A DNA stretch of 44,495 nucleotides, taken from an uncultured Acidobacteriia bacterium. GTDB lineage: Bacteria > Acidobacteriota > Terriglobia > Bryobacterales > Bryobacteraceae. The stretch is from contig CAIRXZ010000193.1 of the NCBI GenBank assembly GCA_903882645.1, positions 1 through 44,495 of the forward strand, read 5' to 3'. The translations under genes and the position numbers were made by a program. This document shows positions 30,570-39,477 of the stretch, in pieces. Every line of letters starts with the position of its first letter. The stretch's first letter is position 1. Below the pieces are notes generated by a model. The model did no database searches. It worked only from the letters and a program-made list of their open reading frames with translations, and had not been told where the DNA came from.

Positions 30570-32318
30570 TCATTTGGGATCTTCCCCCGCCCGCTCGAAT
30601 TCCTGCAAGTCCCGCGCCAGGCGGAGCGCCTCCGTAAGATTGCCCGCCCGCTCCGCTTCCTTGATGCGCATCTTCAATTGCCCGCGGCGGTCCCGCTCTC
30701 CCGAGCGGAGCAGACTCTCCAAACACTGCCTGCCGTACTCGATGGTCTCTTCCTGCGCATCCGCGCCTTCGGCGAGCGCGAGAGTCGCCAGCAGGTTCTG
30801 GTCCGGCGGCTCGAGCCGCGCGCTGATGGCGTCGAAGGCGATGGGCGCGCCGCTCGCGTGCGCCGCCATGATCGCGCGATAGATGCGGGCCGTGGCCAGG
30901 CGGTCCAGTATTCCGATTTCGCACAGACGCGGAATTAGTTCCTCGCGCCCCTCGGCGTCCGAGAGCAGCACGTTCAACAGCCCTTTCTCATCGGCGCGAA
31001 CGGCCTCCTTGGGAAGCTCGATGCGGCTCTCGCGCCGGTCCGCGACGGCCTTGCGGAAGCTGTCCAGCACCATGCCCCGATCGACGCCGATGTATTCCGC
31101 CACGTCGTTGGCGATGGCCATGCGCTCGAGCCGGTCCGAAATGCGCTCCACCGCCGGCAGCAAGAACTTCAGGACGGCGATCACGCCTTCCGTGGTGCGC
31201 ACGTCGTGCCTGGCCCGCGCGCGGTCGGCGAGCCAATAGAAGTATCCTTTCGCGCCGTCCAGCCGTTCCCGGTACGCCTGCGCGCCGCGCTGTTTGCAGT
31301 ACTCGTCCGGGTCGAGATCGCCATCGAGGGTCATGATGCGAACCGACATCCCCTCCTGGAGAAGCAGACCCACCGAGCGCTCCGCCGCGGCCGCTCCGGG
31401 AGCGTCCGGATCGAAGTTCACCACGATCTTCTCCGAATGCCGCTTTAGCGCCCTGACCTGCTGTTCCGTCAGCGACGTGCCGCAACTCGCCACCACCGGG
31501 CCGAAGCCCGCCGCCGAAACGCCGATCGCATCCATGTACCCTTCCACCAGGATGGCCCGGTCCTCCTTGCGAATCGCCTCCTTGGCGCGGTGCAGATTGT
31601 AGAGCACGTGGCTCTTTGTGTAGATCGGCGTTTCCGGCGAATTCAAGTACTTGGGATTGTCGTCCGCCGCCAGCGCGCGCCCGCCGAATCCGATGACCTT
31701 GCCCGACTCGCCGTGGATCGGAAACATGAGGCGATTGCGGAAGTAGTCGTAGAAGCTGCCGTCCTCGCGGCGGCGCGCCAGCCCCGATTGCTCGATCAGC
31801 GCGGGAGTAAAGCCGCGCTGCTCGAGGAGGTGGACAAGCGCGGCCCAGGAGCGTTCGGAATAGCCCAGTCCGAATTGCTCGATGGTCCCGGGCGCCACGC
31901 CGCGCCGCGCCAGGTAAGCGCGGGCCTCCTCGCCAAGCGGCCCGCGCAGGTTCGCGCGAAAGTTGTCGAGGGCCAGCTCGTGCATCCGGAACACGGCCTC
32001 GCGCAGCTTGGATTCCTCGTCGGCCACCAGCGACCGCTTGGGCATCGCGATCCCGTGCCGCTCGGCAAGCAGCTTCAGCGCCTCGTAGAAGCCGATTCCC
32101 TCGATCTTCTGAACGAAGGCGAAGACGTCGCCGCCCTCTCCGCAGCCGAAGCACTTGTAGAACTGGCGCGCGGCGTGAACCGTGAACGACGGAGTCTTCT
32201 CGTTGTGAAACGGGCACAGGCCCAGGTAGCGTTGCGCGCCGGACTTCTTCAGACGCACGTACTCGCCGATCACGCCGACAACATCCACCGAGGATTTCAG
32301 TTGATCCTTGAAGTCCAT
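30570..32318 (-). CDS. dnaG: DNA primase DnaG
   Basis: 582 aa from the ATG at 32318 (MDFKDQLKSSVDVVGVIGEYVRLKKSG), the usual DnaG opening. An in-frame extension upstream lacks similarity. The zinc-binding domain has CPFHNEKTPSF...FYKCFGCGEGGD. The catalytic core has GFGGRALAADDNPKYLNSPET and the TOPRIM fold with LVEGYMDAIGVSAAG and NFDPDAPG, whose acidic residues bind the metals. The C-terminal helicase-binding part is present. It makes the RNA primers at the replication fork and pairs with the downstream rpoD. Confidence 0.97.
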   Translation of the reverse strand: MDFKDQLKSSVDVVGVIGEYVRLKKSGAQRYLGLCPFHNEKTPSFTVHAARQFYKCFGCGEGGDVFAFVQKIEGIGFYEALKLLAERHGIAMPKRSLVADEESKLREAVFRMHELALDNFRANLRGPLGEEARAYLARRGVAPGTIEQFGLGYSERSWAALVHLLEQRGFTPALIEQSGLARRREDGSFYDYFRNRLMFPIHGESGKVIGFGGRALAADDNPKYLNSPETPIYTKSHVLYNLHRAKEAIRKEDRAILVEGYMDAIGVSAAGFGPVVASCGTSLTEQQVRALKRHSEKIVVNFDPDAPGAAAAERSVGLLLQEGMSVRIMTLDGDLDPDEYCKQRGAQAYRERLDGAKGYFYWLADRARARHDVRTTEGVIAVLKFLLPAVERISDRLERMAIANDVAEYIGVDRGMVLDSFRKAVADRRESRIELPKEAVRADEKGLLNVLLSDAEGREELIPRLCEIGILDRLATARIYRAIMAAHASGAPIAFDAISARLEPPDQNLLATLALAEGADAQEETIEYGRQCLESLLRSGERDRRGQLKMRIKEAERAGNLTEALRLARDLQEFERAGEDPK

Positions 32319-32443
32319 CGCCCCACCGCTATCCGAAGCGTACCACGCCCGGGGGGCGCGCTTGGGCTTCACGGGCGGGTGTGTCGCGGGCGGGGGGTAC
32401 GGGGTACGAAAGGCAGGCCAGGAGGCCCGCCGCGGCGCCGCTT
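32319..32443. other. Spacer upstream of dnaG
   Basis: A GC-rich spacer of 125 bp between the dnaG start and the epimerase stop. It includes G-runs (GCGGGCGGGGGGTACGGGG) and AGGCAGGCCAGGAGGCCCGCC. No promoter is convincing. Confidence 0.4.
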
Positions 32444-33442
32444 TCAGACGCTGGCGACCGATCCGGTGCGGGCCATGCCCATCAGCCGGTCGTCGAATTC
32501 GAACCCCGCCTGGCGCGGCTTGTGATTGCGCGCGTACCAGCGGTAGGTTTCCTTCAGGCCGGCTTCGAACGGCGTCATCTTCATCTTCAGTACGCGGGGC
32601 GCCTTCCCCATGTACTCGGTGATGGGCGCCACGTCCAGGTACTCGCCGAAATAGTAGGGCTCCGTCATGGGGTTGCCGCCGGCGGCCAGGATGGCGTCGC
32701 GCGGCACGCGGACCAGAACGGGTTCGACGTTCGCGATGCCGGCGAGTTTCTCGACCAGCTCAATGTGCGTGACCGGTTTGGATTCGCCGATGTTGAACGC
32801 CTCGCCTTTCGCGCGGGGCTCCGTCATGGCGCGCACCATCGCTTCCACCAGGTCGCGAACATACACGAACTGCATGAGGCGGTGGCCGTCGCCGGGGATG
32901 ATGATGGGCCGTCCGGCGCGCAGCCGGTCCCAGAAGAACTGCTCCCGGTAGAACGGATTGCCGGGTCCGTAAACGAACGGCGGCCGGAAGGTCGTGACCG
33001 GCAGGCGCGTCTTGGCATGCATCCGGAAGAGCATGCGCTCGGTGGTGGCCTTGTGCCGGACATAGGGGTCGGGGTGATAGTCGGGCGCCAGCGGGTCGCT
33101 TTCCTTGTGGTTCAATCCGTCGCCGTAGGCGGCCACGCTCGACATGAAGATGTAGCGGCTCATCCAGCCGCCTAACAACCGGACGGTGGCCTCCACCTGC
33201 GCGGCCGTGGTGCCGTTCTCCCAGTCGTAGGCGTTGTCGTACACCACCTCGAACCGGCGCCCCCAGAGGGCCTCGCGCATGGAGTCCGCGTCGTTGCGGT
33301 CGGCCATGATGTTCTCGACCCGCCGGCCGAAATCGTGCTTCGGCTTACGGTGCAAGACCGCGACATCGTGCCCTCCCTTGACCAACTCATCGACGAGCAC
33401 GCGGCCAATAAAGAGGGTGCCCCCTATGACCAGGACTTTCAT
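32444..33442 (-). CDS. NAD-dependent epimerase/dehydratase (extended SDR)
   Basis: This 332-aa enzyme has the NAD-binding start MKVLVIGGTLFIGR (variant of GxxGxxG, residues 7-13) and the SDR active site: SSVAAYG (101-107), then Y127-V-R-H-K131. FRPPFVYGPGN and the substrate-side FVYVRDLVEAMVRAM complete the extended-SDR plan. Members act on nucleotide sugars or isoprenoid/steroid-like substrates; this sequence does not reveal which. It lies about 120 bp from the inositol phosphate synthase gene on the same strand, so a shared role in sugar or lipid head-group metabolism is possible but unproven. Confidence 0.9.
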   Translation of the reverse strand: MKVLVIGGTLFIGRVLVDELVKGGHDVAVLHRKPKHDFGRRVENIMADRNDADSMREALWGRRFEVVYDNAYDWENGTTAAQVEATVRLLGGWMSRYIFMSSVAAYGDGLNHKESDPLAPDYHPDPYVRHKATTERMLFRMHAKTRLPVTTFRPPFVYGPGNPFYREQFFWDRLRAGRPIIIPGDGHRLMQFVYVRDLVEAMVRAMTEPRAKGEAFNIGESKPVTHIELVEKLAGIANVEPVLVRVPRDAILAAGGNPMTEPYYFGEYLDVAPITEYMGKAPRVLKMKMTPFEAGLKETYRWYARNHKPRQAGFEFDDRLMGMARTGSVASV

Positions 33443-33559
33443 ACTCTCCTAAAATAGATTAGACGCAGCGGCCCGTCAAACCATTTCGGCGCAAAAACCG
33501 ATCCGCGCGCCGCGGAGACGGGCATGATCGGCCTCACGGGCCGCAAAAACGATTGCCGG
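33443..33559. other. Spacer between the inositol phosphate synthase and epimerase genes
   Basis: A 117-bp spacer with an AT-rich TAAAATAGATTAGA next to the epimerase start (possible -10 material on the minus strand), then GC-rich sequence. No gene is supported. Confidence 0.35.
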
Positions 33560-34879
33560 CTAGTCGTAATACTCGAGACCCAAGTGCGTAATCAGGTCCT
33601 CACCCCTCATCCAGCGCAGCGTATTCTTCAATTTCATGAGCTGGATGAAGATGTCGTGCTCGGGGTAGACCTCCGGCGCGTGCATCGGGCCTTTGAAGTA
33701 GAACGATAACCATTCCTGGATGCCGCGCATCCCGGCGCGCTGCGCAAGATCCATGAATAGAACCAGATCCAGAACCAGCGGGGCCGCCAGAATAGAATCG
33801 CGGCAAAGAAAATTGATCTTGATCTGCATCGGGTAGCCCAGCCACCCGAAGATATCGATGTTGTCCCAGCCTTCCTTGGCATCCCCGCGCGGCGGGTAGT
33901 ACTCGATCCGGACCTTGTGGTAGTAGTTGCTGTACAGGTCGGGATAGAGATTCTTCTGGAGGATGTACTCGAGCGAGGAGGACTTGGTCACCTCTTTGGA
34001 CCGGAACGATCCGGGGTCGTCCAGCACTTCCCCGTCGCGGTTGCCCAGGATGTTGGTGGAAAACCACCCGTTCAAGCCCAGCAGGCGCGATTTCAGCCCC
34101 GGCGCGATCAGCGTCTTCATGAACGTCTGTCCGCTCTTGTAATCCTTCCCGCTCAAGGGCACGTTGCGGGCGCGCGCCAGTTCGAGCAGCGCCGGCATAT
34201 CGGTGGTCATGTGCGGCGCGCCGTTGGCGTAGGGGACGCCCAACTTCAAGGCCGCGTAGGCGTAGATCTGGCTGGGCGATATCTCGGGGTCGTTCTTCCG
34301 CAGCCCGGACTCGAAATCTTTCAGAGTCGCGTGCACGGCGGCCGGCTTGTGGAAAACCTCCGTCGAGCCGCACCAGATCATCGTCAGACGCGTGGCTCCG
34401 GTCTTCTCTTTGAACTGCCGGATGTCGTCCATCACCATTTCGGCGTAATCCATCTTGGACCCGCCCGTCTTGATGTTCGGGCCGCGCAGGCGCGTGACGA
34501 AATCGGGATCGAACACCGCTTTCATCGGCTGGATCGCCGCAAGCGGTTCCTTCACCTGTTCGAGAAGCGACGTCTCGAGCACTCCCGCCTTCACCGCCGC
34601 CTCGTAGGCGTTGTCCTCGAATATGTCCCACCCGCCCACCACCAGGTCTTCCACGCCCGCCAGCGGGACGAAATCCTTGATGGCCGGGGTGCGGCCTTCC
34701 GTGCGCTTTCCCAGCCGGACCGTGCCCAACTGCGTCAGGGACCCGATGGGCTTCCCCAACCCGCGCTTCATCGCTTCCAGACCGGCGACGAACGTGGTGG
34801 TCACCGCGCCGATGCCAGGTATCAGAACGCCCAGTTTGCCTTCGGCGGGCGCAATCCGGACGCCTTCGTGATTGGCCAA
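33560..34879 (-). CDS. Inositol-3-phosphate synthase family protein
   Basis: 439 aa from a TTG at 34879, chosen because AGGAG lies 8 bp upstream and the downstream sequence at once becomes family-like (NHEGVRIAPAEGKLGVLIPGIGAVTTTFVAG). The open frame continues upstream into the divergent regulator gene, which is not credible. The NAD-binding loop is PGIGAVTTTF (about 21-30), and family segments include FVPLAGVEDLVVGGWDIFEDNAYEAA, PNIKTGGSKMDYAEMVMDDI and GFSTNILGN-like NGWFSTNILGNRDGEVL. The enzyme cyclises glucose-6-phosphate to inositol-3-phosphate, feeding inositol lipids or compatible solutes. No phosphatase or PI synthase gene is nearby. Confidence 0.88.
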   Translation of the reverse strand: MANHEGVRIAPAEGKLGVLIPGIGAVTTTFVAGLEAMKRGLGKPIGSLTQLGTVRLGKRTEGRTPAIKDFVPLAGVEDLVVGGWDIFEDNAYEAAVKAGVLETSLLEQVKEPLAAIQPMKAVFDPDFVTRLRGPNIKTGGSKMDYAEMVMDDIRQFKEKTGATRLTMIWCGSTEVFHKPAAVHATLKDFESGLRKNDPEISPSQIYAYAALKLGVPYANGAPHMTTDMPALLELARARNVPLSGKDYKSGQTFMKTLIAPGLKSRLLGLNGWFSTNILGNRDGEVLDDPGSFRSKEVTKSSSLEYILQKNLYPDLYSNYYHKVRIEYYPPRGDAKEGWDNIDIFGWLGYPMQIKINFLCRDSILAAPLVLDLVLFMDLAQRAGMRGIQEWLSFYFKGPMHAPEVYPEHDIFIQLMKLKNTLRWMRGEDLITHLGLEYYD

Positions 34880-34883
34880 TTCC

Positions 34884-34890
34884 GTTCTCC
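34884..34890 (-). promoter_or_regulatory. Ribosome binding site supporting a TTG start
   Basis: On the minus strand AGGAGAACGGAA leads into the TTG at 34879. No ATG or GTG lies nearby in the same frame, so this site decides the start. A TATAAT box at 34907-34912 (plus strand), readable as ATTATA-type on the other strand, lies in the same 43-bp divergent gap. Confidence 0.6.
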
Positions 34891-34906
34891 TATGAACTGA
34901 AATTGA

Positions 34907-34912
34907 TATAAT
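34907..34912 (+). promoter_or_regulatory. -10-like TATAAT in the divergent gap
   Basis: TATAAT lies 10 bp before the ATG of the LytTR regulator, within the only AT-rich stretch of the short gap shared with the inositol phosphate synthase gene. If used on the plus strand, the message would be nearly leaderless, consistent with the absence of a ribosome binding site. No good -35 is seen. Confidence 0.35.
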
Positions 34913-34922
34913 ACCAGCTTCC

Positions 34923-35696
34923 ATGGGCGAGCGTGCTGCCGCGACCATAACTACAATCGTCGTGGACGATGAAAAACTGGCCCGCGACGAACTCGGTTTC
35001 CTCTTGCGGGATTTCCCGGAAGTGGAAGTAATTGCAACCGGTTCCAACGGTTTGGAGGCTCTGGATCTGATCGAGAAGCTGGAGCCGGAAGTGGTTTTTC
35101 TGGACGTTCACATGCCCGGCTTGGACGGGGTCGGCGTGGTCCGCCGGCTGCGGGAAAAAGGCCTCCGGCTTCCCCACTTCATCTTCGTCACGGCATACGA
35201 CCAGTACGCCGTCGAGGCCTTTCGGCTCGAAGCCATGGACTATCTCCTGAAGCCCGTGGACAAGGGCAGACTGGCGGAGAGCATCGAGCGGGCGCGGCGC
35301 GCGATCCAGGACAGCAAGCCGCCCGAACCGGCCGCCGTCCCGGTGAGCCATCCCGCGCCGCGGACCAAACTGCTGATCCGCGCCAACAGCCGGAACTTCA
35401 TCGTGGACGCCAACGACGTCATCTACGCCACCATCGACAACGGCCTGATCACGCTGGTCTCGACGAACCTGGAGGGCGATTCCAACTACCGCACCATCGA
35501 GGACCTTCAGGCCAACCTGGACCGCGACACGTTCTGGCGCGTCCACCGCTCCTACCTGGTGAACATCAACCGGATCAAGGAGGTGATCCCCTGGTTCAAG
35601 TCGAGCTACCAGATCCGCATGGACGACCGCAAACGAACCGAAATCCCCGTGAGCCGGGTGCAGACGCGGAGGCTGAGAGAGCTGTTTAAGCTGTAG
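34923..35696 (+). CDS. LytTR-family response regulator
   Basis: This 257-aa protein has an N-terminal receiver domain with the acidic pair D15/D16 (IVVDDEK), phospho-acceptor D61 (VVFLDVHMPGLDG), T90 (FVTAYD) and K110 (YLLKPVD). After a Pro/Ala linker, the C-terminal LytTR domain (about 150-257) has ILIRANSRNFIVDANDVIYATIDNG-like wording and RVHRSYLVNINRIKEVIPWF, the usual DNA-binding fold. Such regulators are normally driven by a LytS-type histidine kinase, which is not adjacent. The divergent position against the inositol phosphate synthase suggests it could regulate that gene, but no binding repeats were identified. Confidence 0.92.
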   Translation: MGERAAATITTIVVDDEKLARDELGFLLRDFPEVEVIATGSNGLEALDLIEKLEPEVVFLDVHMPGLDGVGVVRRLREKGLRLPHFIFVTAYDQYAVEAFRLEAMDYLLKPVDKGRLAESIERARRAIQDSKPPEPAAVPVSHPAPRTKLLIRANSRNFIVDANDVIYATIDNGLITLVSTNLEGDSNYRTIEDLQANLDRDTFWRVHRSYLVNINRIKEVIPWFKSSYQIRMDDRKRTEIPVSRVQTRRLRELFKL

Positions 35697-35865
35697 GGCG
35701 AGGGCTTTGACGCGGAGACGCGGAGAGGCGCGCCGCCTTCCTCCCAATCCGCTCCAGGGCACGATCCTCGGCCGCTCTACAATGAATCATGATGGACTGG
35801 CCGCGGTGGGCATGGCGCGCTGAATAAAAAGGCCTGAGCCAGGCCCCGCAAGAGGGAGGACGCGA
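35697..35865. other. Spacer before the GH2 gene
   Basis: A 169-bp spacer with GACGCGGAGACGCGGAGAGG (35709-35728), which resembles the ends of the element at 23679, and a small hairpin GGCCT-GAGCC-AGGCC at about 35831-35845. GGGAGGA just before the GTG at 35866 is a good ribosome binding site. Confidence 0.45.
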
Positions 35866-38800
35866 GTGTCCGAATCACAGAACATTGGGAACGACCCGGA
35901 TCCTGGTCCGGCAGAACCAGTAAGCCGGAAATCGCGACGCCAGTTTCTCAAACTGACGGGAATCGGAGGCGCTGCTGTATTCTCGGGCGGCCTGCAGGTG
36001 GCGACCTGCATGCCGGCGATTGCGCGACCCGGGGAAGCCATCGCCGAAGACCAGGGCGCGGCCCGAGCCAATATTGCCCTAAATCGAGCAGCCTGCCAAT
36101 CCGGTTCCGCGGACGACGACCATACCGCGCATCTTACGACGGATGGCAGCCCTTCCACTTTTTGGGAAAGCAAACCGCACAAGGAAGCCTGGATCGCCGT
36201 AGACCTTGGCAGACCAAGATGGTTTGATCTGATCATGCTGCGCTGGGGCGAAACCTATCCGGAACAATTGCGTATTCAGACTTCGAGCGGCGGCCTTCAT
36301 CCGCAAAACTGGAAAGACGCAACCGGCGATATCGCCGGGGCAAAAGAGGTCCAATCCATTCCGCTTTCCAGGGTGAACGCGCGTCACGTACGGGTATCGA
36401 TTCCGACTGCGCCGAAGGCCGGCGATCGAGGCTATATCCTGCACAGCTTTGAAGTTTATGGCGACAGCGAACTTCCGGAGAAAGCCAAGGTTCCACCATT
36501 TGCATTTGCGGACGACACTCTTCTTCTAACCGGCGGCAACTGGAAAGTGCGGAGCGCCTCGTTCGTGCAAGCCACGGCCGTTGCGATTTCGCGGGATGGC
36601 TTTGAAGACGGGGACTGGTTGCCCGCGGCCGTTCCGGGGACCGTACTGGGCAGCTACCTGGCCGCGGGCGCGGTTCCCGATCCCTGGTACGGCGATCAAA
36701 ACAGCCAGATCTCCGAAGAGTTCTTCACGCGCAACGATTTTTGGTATCGGACCGGTTTTGAGCTGCCTCGAAGCTTACCCGGCAAACGCTTGTGGCTGAA
36801 TTTCGACGGAATCAACTGGAAAGCCGACGTGTATTTAAACGGCGCCTCCGCGGGGCGCATCGACGGCGTATTTGTACGAAGCCGTTTCGACGTAACATCG
36901 CTGGTCCACACGGGTACAAACCACCTCGCCGTCTTGATTCACAAGGTCGTCCATTCCGCTCCTTCGCCGAACAAGGTGTTGCACAAGACTCTCGGCGCCC
37001 CCACCAGGAACGGCGATCTGCTCGGATACGACAGCCCAACCTTCCTCGCGTCGGCGGGCTGGAATTGGCTGCCGATTGTTCGCGGCCGGAACGTGGGGAT
37101 TTGGAACGACGTATACCTCAAGACGACCGGCAACGTGACCATTGCCGATCCTTGGGTCGTCACCGATGAACTGTCCTCCGATCACACGCGCGCGGATCTG
37201 TCGGTCCGGATGGAACTCCGCAATGGCTCGGACGCGCGCCAATCCGGCAGGGTTATCGGTTCAATCGGAAAACTGACCTTCGAGCAGGCAGTCGATCTCG
37301 AGCCGGGCGAAACTCGCGCATTGTCCTTCGACAAGGTGAAATTTCCCGCTTTATCAATGAAGAATCCGCGGTTGTGGTGGCCGAACGGTTACGGCGAACA
37401 ACCTCTGTACAAGCTTGCGCTGCGCTTCGAGCAGCGGGGGAAGACAAGCGACGCGGCGCCGGTGACATTCGGAATTCGCAAACTCGAACACAAAGTTGTG
37501 GATAACGTCCTGACCTTTTATGTCAATGACGCTCGGATACTGATTCGCGGCGGTAACTGGGGCATGGACGAAGGGATGCTCCGGTGCGATGCCGCCGGCT
37601 ACGATCTGCGCGTCCGCCTGCATCATGACGCTAACTTGAACATGATCCGTAACTGGGTAGGAATGGTGGGAAGCGACAAATTCTACGATGCCTGCGACCG
37701 CTACGGAATCCTGATTTGGGACGATTTCTGGCTGGCAAATCCGGGCGACGGGCCCAATCCGACGGATTTCAATCTGTTCATGGTCAACGCGAGAGACAGG
37801 ATCAAACGCACTCGGAAACATCCTTCTCTGGCGTTGTACTGCGGCCGGAACGAGGGAAATCCTCCCGCGGAGCTCGACGCCTCCCTCCGCGCGGCGCTGG
37901 GGGAACTGGATACGACGCGACACTACATCCCTCATTCAGCGGCCGGCGCGGTGAGTGGCGGGGGCCCCTACGATGTGCGGGACGTGGCTTGGTATTTCGT
38001 GAATCGCGGAAGGACCTTGCACAGCGAGCTGGGCATCGTATGCGTTCCGCCCGTGGAATCCATGCGGGAAATGATGCCGCCTGAGAATTTATGGCCAATC
38101 GACGACATGTGGGCCATTCACGACTACCAGTCGCCGCGCTGCAACCTTTATACGCAAAGACTCAAAGACCGCTATGGAGACCCTTCAGGCATCGAGGACT
38201 ACTGCCGCAAGGCTCAGATGGTCAATATCGAGTCGGCGAAAGCGATGTTTGAGTGCCTTCAGGCGCGGCAGGGAAGCGGCATCTTGATCTGGATGACTCA
38301 GGCGGCGTGGCCGGCGTTGATTTGCCAGCTCTATGATTACGACTTCGAAATGACCGGCGCCTATTTTGGCGCCAAGCGCGGCGCCGAGCCGGTCCACATC
38401 TTCTGGGATTCCCATGCCGACGTGATTAAGGCCGCCAACAACACAGCCCAGGGCGCCGGCGGGCTGACGGCGCAAATGCGCGTCTATTCGCTGGAGGGCA
38501 AGGAGCTCGGCGCCAAGTCGGCGACGGTCGACCTGAAGCCAACCAGCGTGGCGGACGTCTTCCCGATTTCGAGGCCAACGGCCGAAAGCGGCGTATTCTT
38601 TGTCAAACTGACCCTCGCCAGAGGCAGGCAGCCGATTTCGGATAACTTCTATTGGAACAGCGTCGATGGCGCTTCCTGCAAGGCGCTCAACAGCTTGCCC
38701 GGCGTGACATTGGCCGCTCGAGCGCGCCGGTTTCATGCCGGGGACACCCTTCGATTCGCCGTCAGCCTGAGGAACGGCGCGCAAGCGGTAGCGCCGGCGA

Positions 38801-38997
38801 TTCGTCTGAAGGTGCGGCGTGCAGGCTCCGGCCAAAGGGTATTGCCGGTTTTCTACAGCGACAACTATTTTGGGCTCTTGCCGGGCGAAAGCAAAACTGT
38901 GACGCTGGAACTAGCCGCGGCAAGTCTTGCGGGCGAGGCGCCGGAAATCGTCGTAGAGGGCTGGAACATCCAGCCTCAGCGCATCCCCGTCGTCTGA
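35866..38997 (+). CDS. Tat-exported glycoside hydrolase family 2 with discoidin-like domain
   Basis: 1043 aa from a GTG preceded by GGGAGGA. The twin-arginine signal SRRQFLK (residues 23-29) implies export of the folded enzyme. A discoidin (F5/8 type C)-like domain follows, about residues 75-205: NRAACQSGSADDDHTAHLTTDGSPSTFWESK and WIAVDLGRPRWFDLIMLRWGE. The GH2 sugar-binding, Ig-like and barrel domains come next. WNWLPIVRGRNVGIW is typical of the exo-beta-glucosaminidase/beta-mannosidase branch. The acid/base glutamate is E663 (CGRNEGNPP) and the probable nucleophile is E721 (LHSELGIV). It removes a terminal sugar from a glycan; the substrate is uncertain. The gene looks less GC-rich than its neighbours, so transfer is possible. 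Confidence 0.9.
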   Translation: MSESQNIGNDPDPGPAEPVSRKSRRQFLKLTGIGGAAVFSGGLQVATCMPAIARPGEAIAEDQGAARANIALNRAACQSGSADDDHTAHLTTDGSPSTFWESKPHKEAWIAVDLGRPRWFDLIMLRWGETYPEQLRIQTSSGGLHPQNWKDATGDIAGAKEVQSIPLSRVNARHVRVSIPTAPKAGDRGYILHSFEVYGDSELPEKAKVPPFAFADDTLLLTGGNWKVRSASFVQATAVAISRDGFEDGDWLPAAVPGTVLGSYLAAGAVPDPWYGDQNSQISEEFFTRNDFWYRTGFELPRSLPGKRLWLNFDGINWKADVYLNGASAGRIDGVFVRSRFDVTSLVHTGTNHLAVLIHKVVHSAPSPNKVLHKTLGAPTRNGDLLGYDSPTFLASAGWNWLPIVRGRNVGIWNDVYLKTTGNVTIADPWVVTDELSSDHTRADLSVRMELRNGSDARQSGRVIGSIGKLTFEQAVDLEPGETRALSFDKVKFPALSMKNPRLWWPNGYGEQPLYKLALRFEQRGKTSDAAPVTFGIRKLEHKVVDNVLTFYVNDARILIRGGNWGMDEGMLRCDAAGYDLRVRLHHDANLNMIRNWVGMVGSDKFYDACDRYGILIWDDFWLANPGDGPNPTDFNLFMVNARDRIKRTRKHPSLALYCGRNEGNPPAELDASLRAALGELDTTRHYIPHSAAGAVSGGGPYDVRDVAWYFVNRGRTLHSELGIVCVPPVESMREMMPPENLWPIDDMWAIHDYQSPRCNLYTQRLKDRYGDPSGIEDYCRKAQMVNIESAKAMFECLQARQGSGILIWMTQAAWPALICQLYDYDFEMTGAYFGAKRGAEPVHIFWDSHADVIKAANNTAQGAGGLTAQMRVYSLEGKELGAKSATVDLKPTSVADVFPISRPTAESGVFFVKLTLARGRQPISDNFYWNSVDGASCKALNSLPGVTLAARARRFHAGDTLRFAVSLRNGAQAVAPAIRLKVRRAGSGQRVLPVFYSDNYFGLLPGESKTVTLELAAASLAGEAPEIVVEGWNIQPQRIPVV

Positions 38998-39182
38998 CAT
39001 CGCAGTCGGTATGCACGAGGCGAATCCTCAGTAACAGGCGCCGGGCAGAAACCGGCGGGCCGATTGTCAATCGGAACGGCCGGGCTGCGCCCAGGCTGAT
39101 GACGCCGGAAGGCATCATCGCCGGCCAAAAGGCCGGCCCCACGGCGGCCGGCTTGCAGCGGGAGCATGGCGCGGGGTCCGCA
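38998..39182. other. Region downstream of the GH2 gene with hairpins
   Basis: No gene is supported here. Two clear hairpins are present: CGATTG-T-CAATCG (39061-39073) and GCCGGCC-AAAA-GGCCGGC (39120-39137). The second is a strong stem with a short loop and may terminate GH2 transcription, without a T-tract. Confidence 0.5.
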
Positions 39183-39333
39183 CATGCCGCAGGTCAGGTA
39201 AAAAACGTTCGGGAAGCCCGTGCCGGTGGTGGCGCTTTCCGGCCACGCGCCATCGGGTCGTTGGCGGTCCAGCAGGAATCGCACGCCCCGGCGCGCGGCC
39301 GCGGACTCAGCTTGGTCGGCGGCGCGGAGTCCC
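39183..39333 (-). pseudogene. Fragment of squalene-hopene cyclase gene (C-terminal copy)
   Basis: 151 bp match 39980-40130, inside the intact squalene-hopene cyclase gene, without a gap and at roughly 92% identity by eye, on the same strand. The translation keeps GLRAADQAESAAARRGVRFLLDRQ and PDGAWPESATTGTGFPNVFYLTCGM, then diverges before the true C-terminus. It has no start, and its 5' end joins a PIN-gene remnant. It is a duplicated scrap, probably left by recombination with the nearby gene. Confidence 0.85.
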
Positions 39334-39336
39334 TTG

Positions 39337-39474
39337 CAGAATCTTTGCCTGGTAACCTGGAATTGCGTGCACATTGCGAATGCGGCGAATGCCAAGGCGC
39401 TTGCCTTCATCTGCCGGGAGCATGCGTATGAATGTCCGGTCATCTGCACGCCGGAAGAACTCATGGGAGAGTAG
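39337..39474 (+). pseudogene. C-terminal remnant of a PIN-domain toxin gene
   Basis: The open frame reads LVTWNCVHIANAANAKALAFICREHAYECPVICTPEELMGE and stops at TAG. TWNxxHIANA followed, after a helix, by P-x-I-x-TPEELMG is the characteristic end of VapC-like PIN proteins and parallels SWNFKHI in the intact PIN gene at 18789. The N-terminal two thirds, including the first catalytic acids, are gone and replaced by the cyclase fragment, so it cannot be an active RNase. Confidence 0.7.
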
Positions 39475-39477
39475 ATC

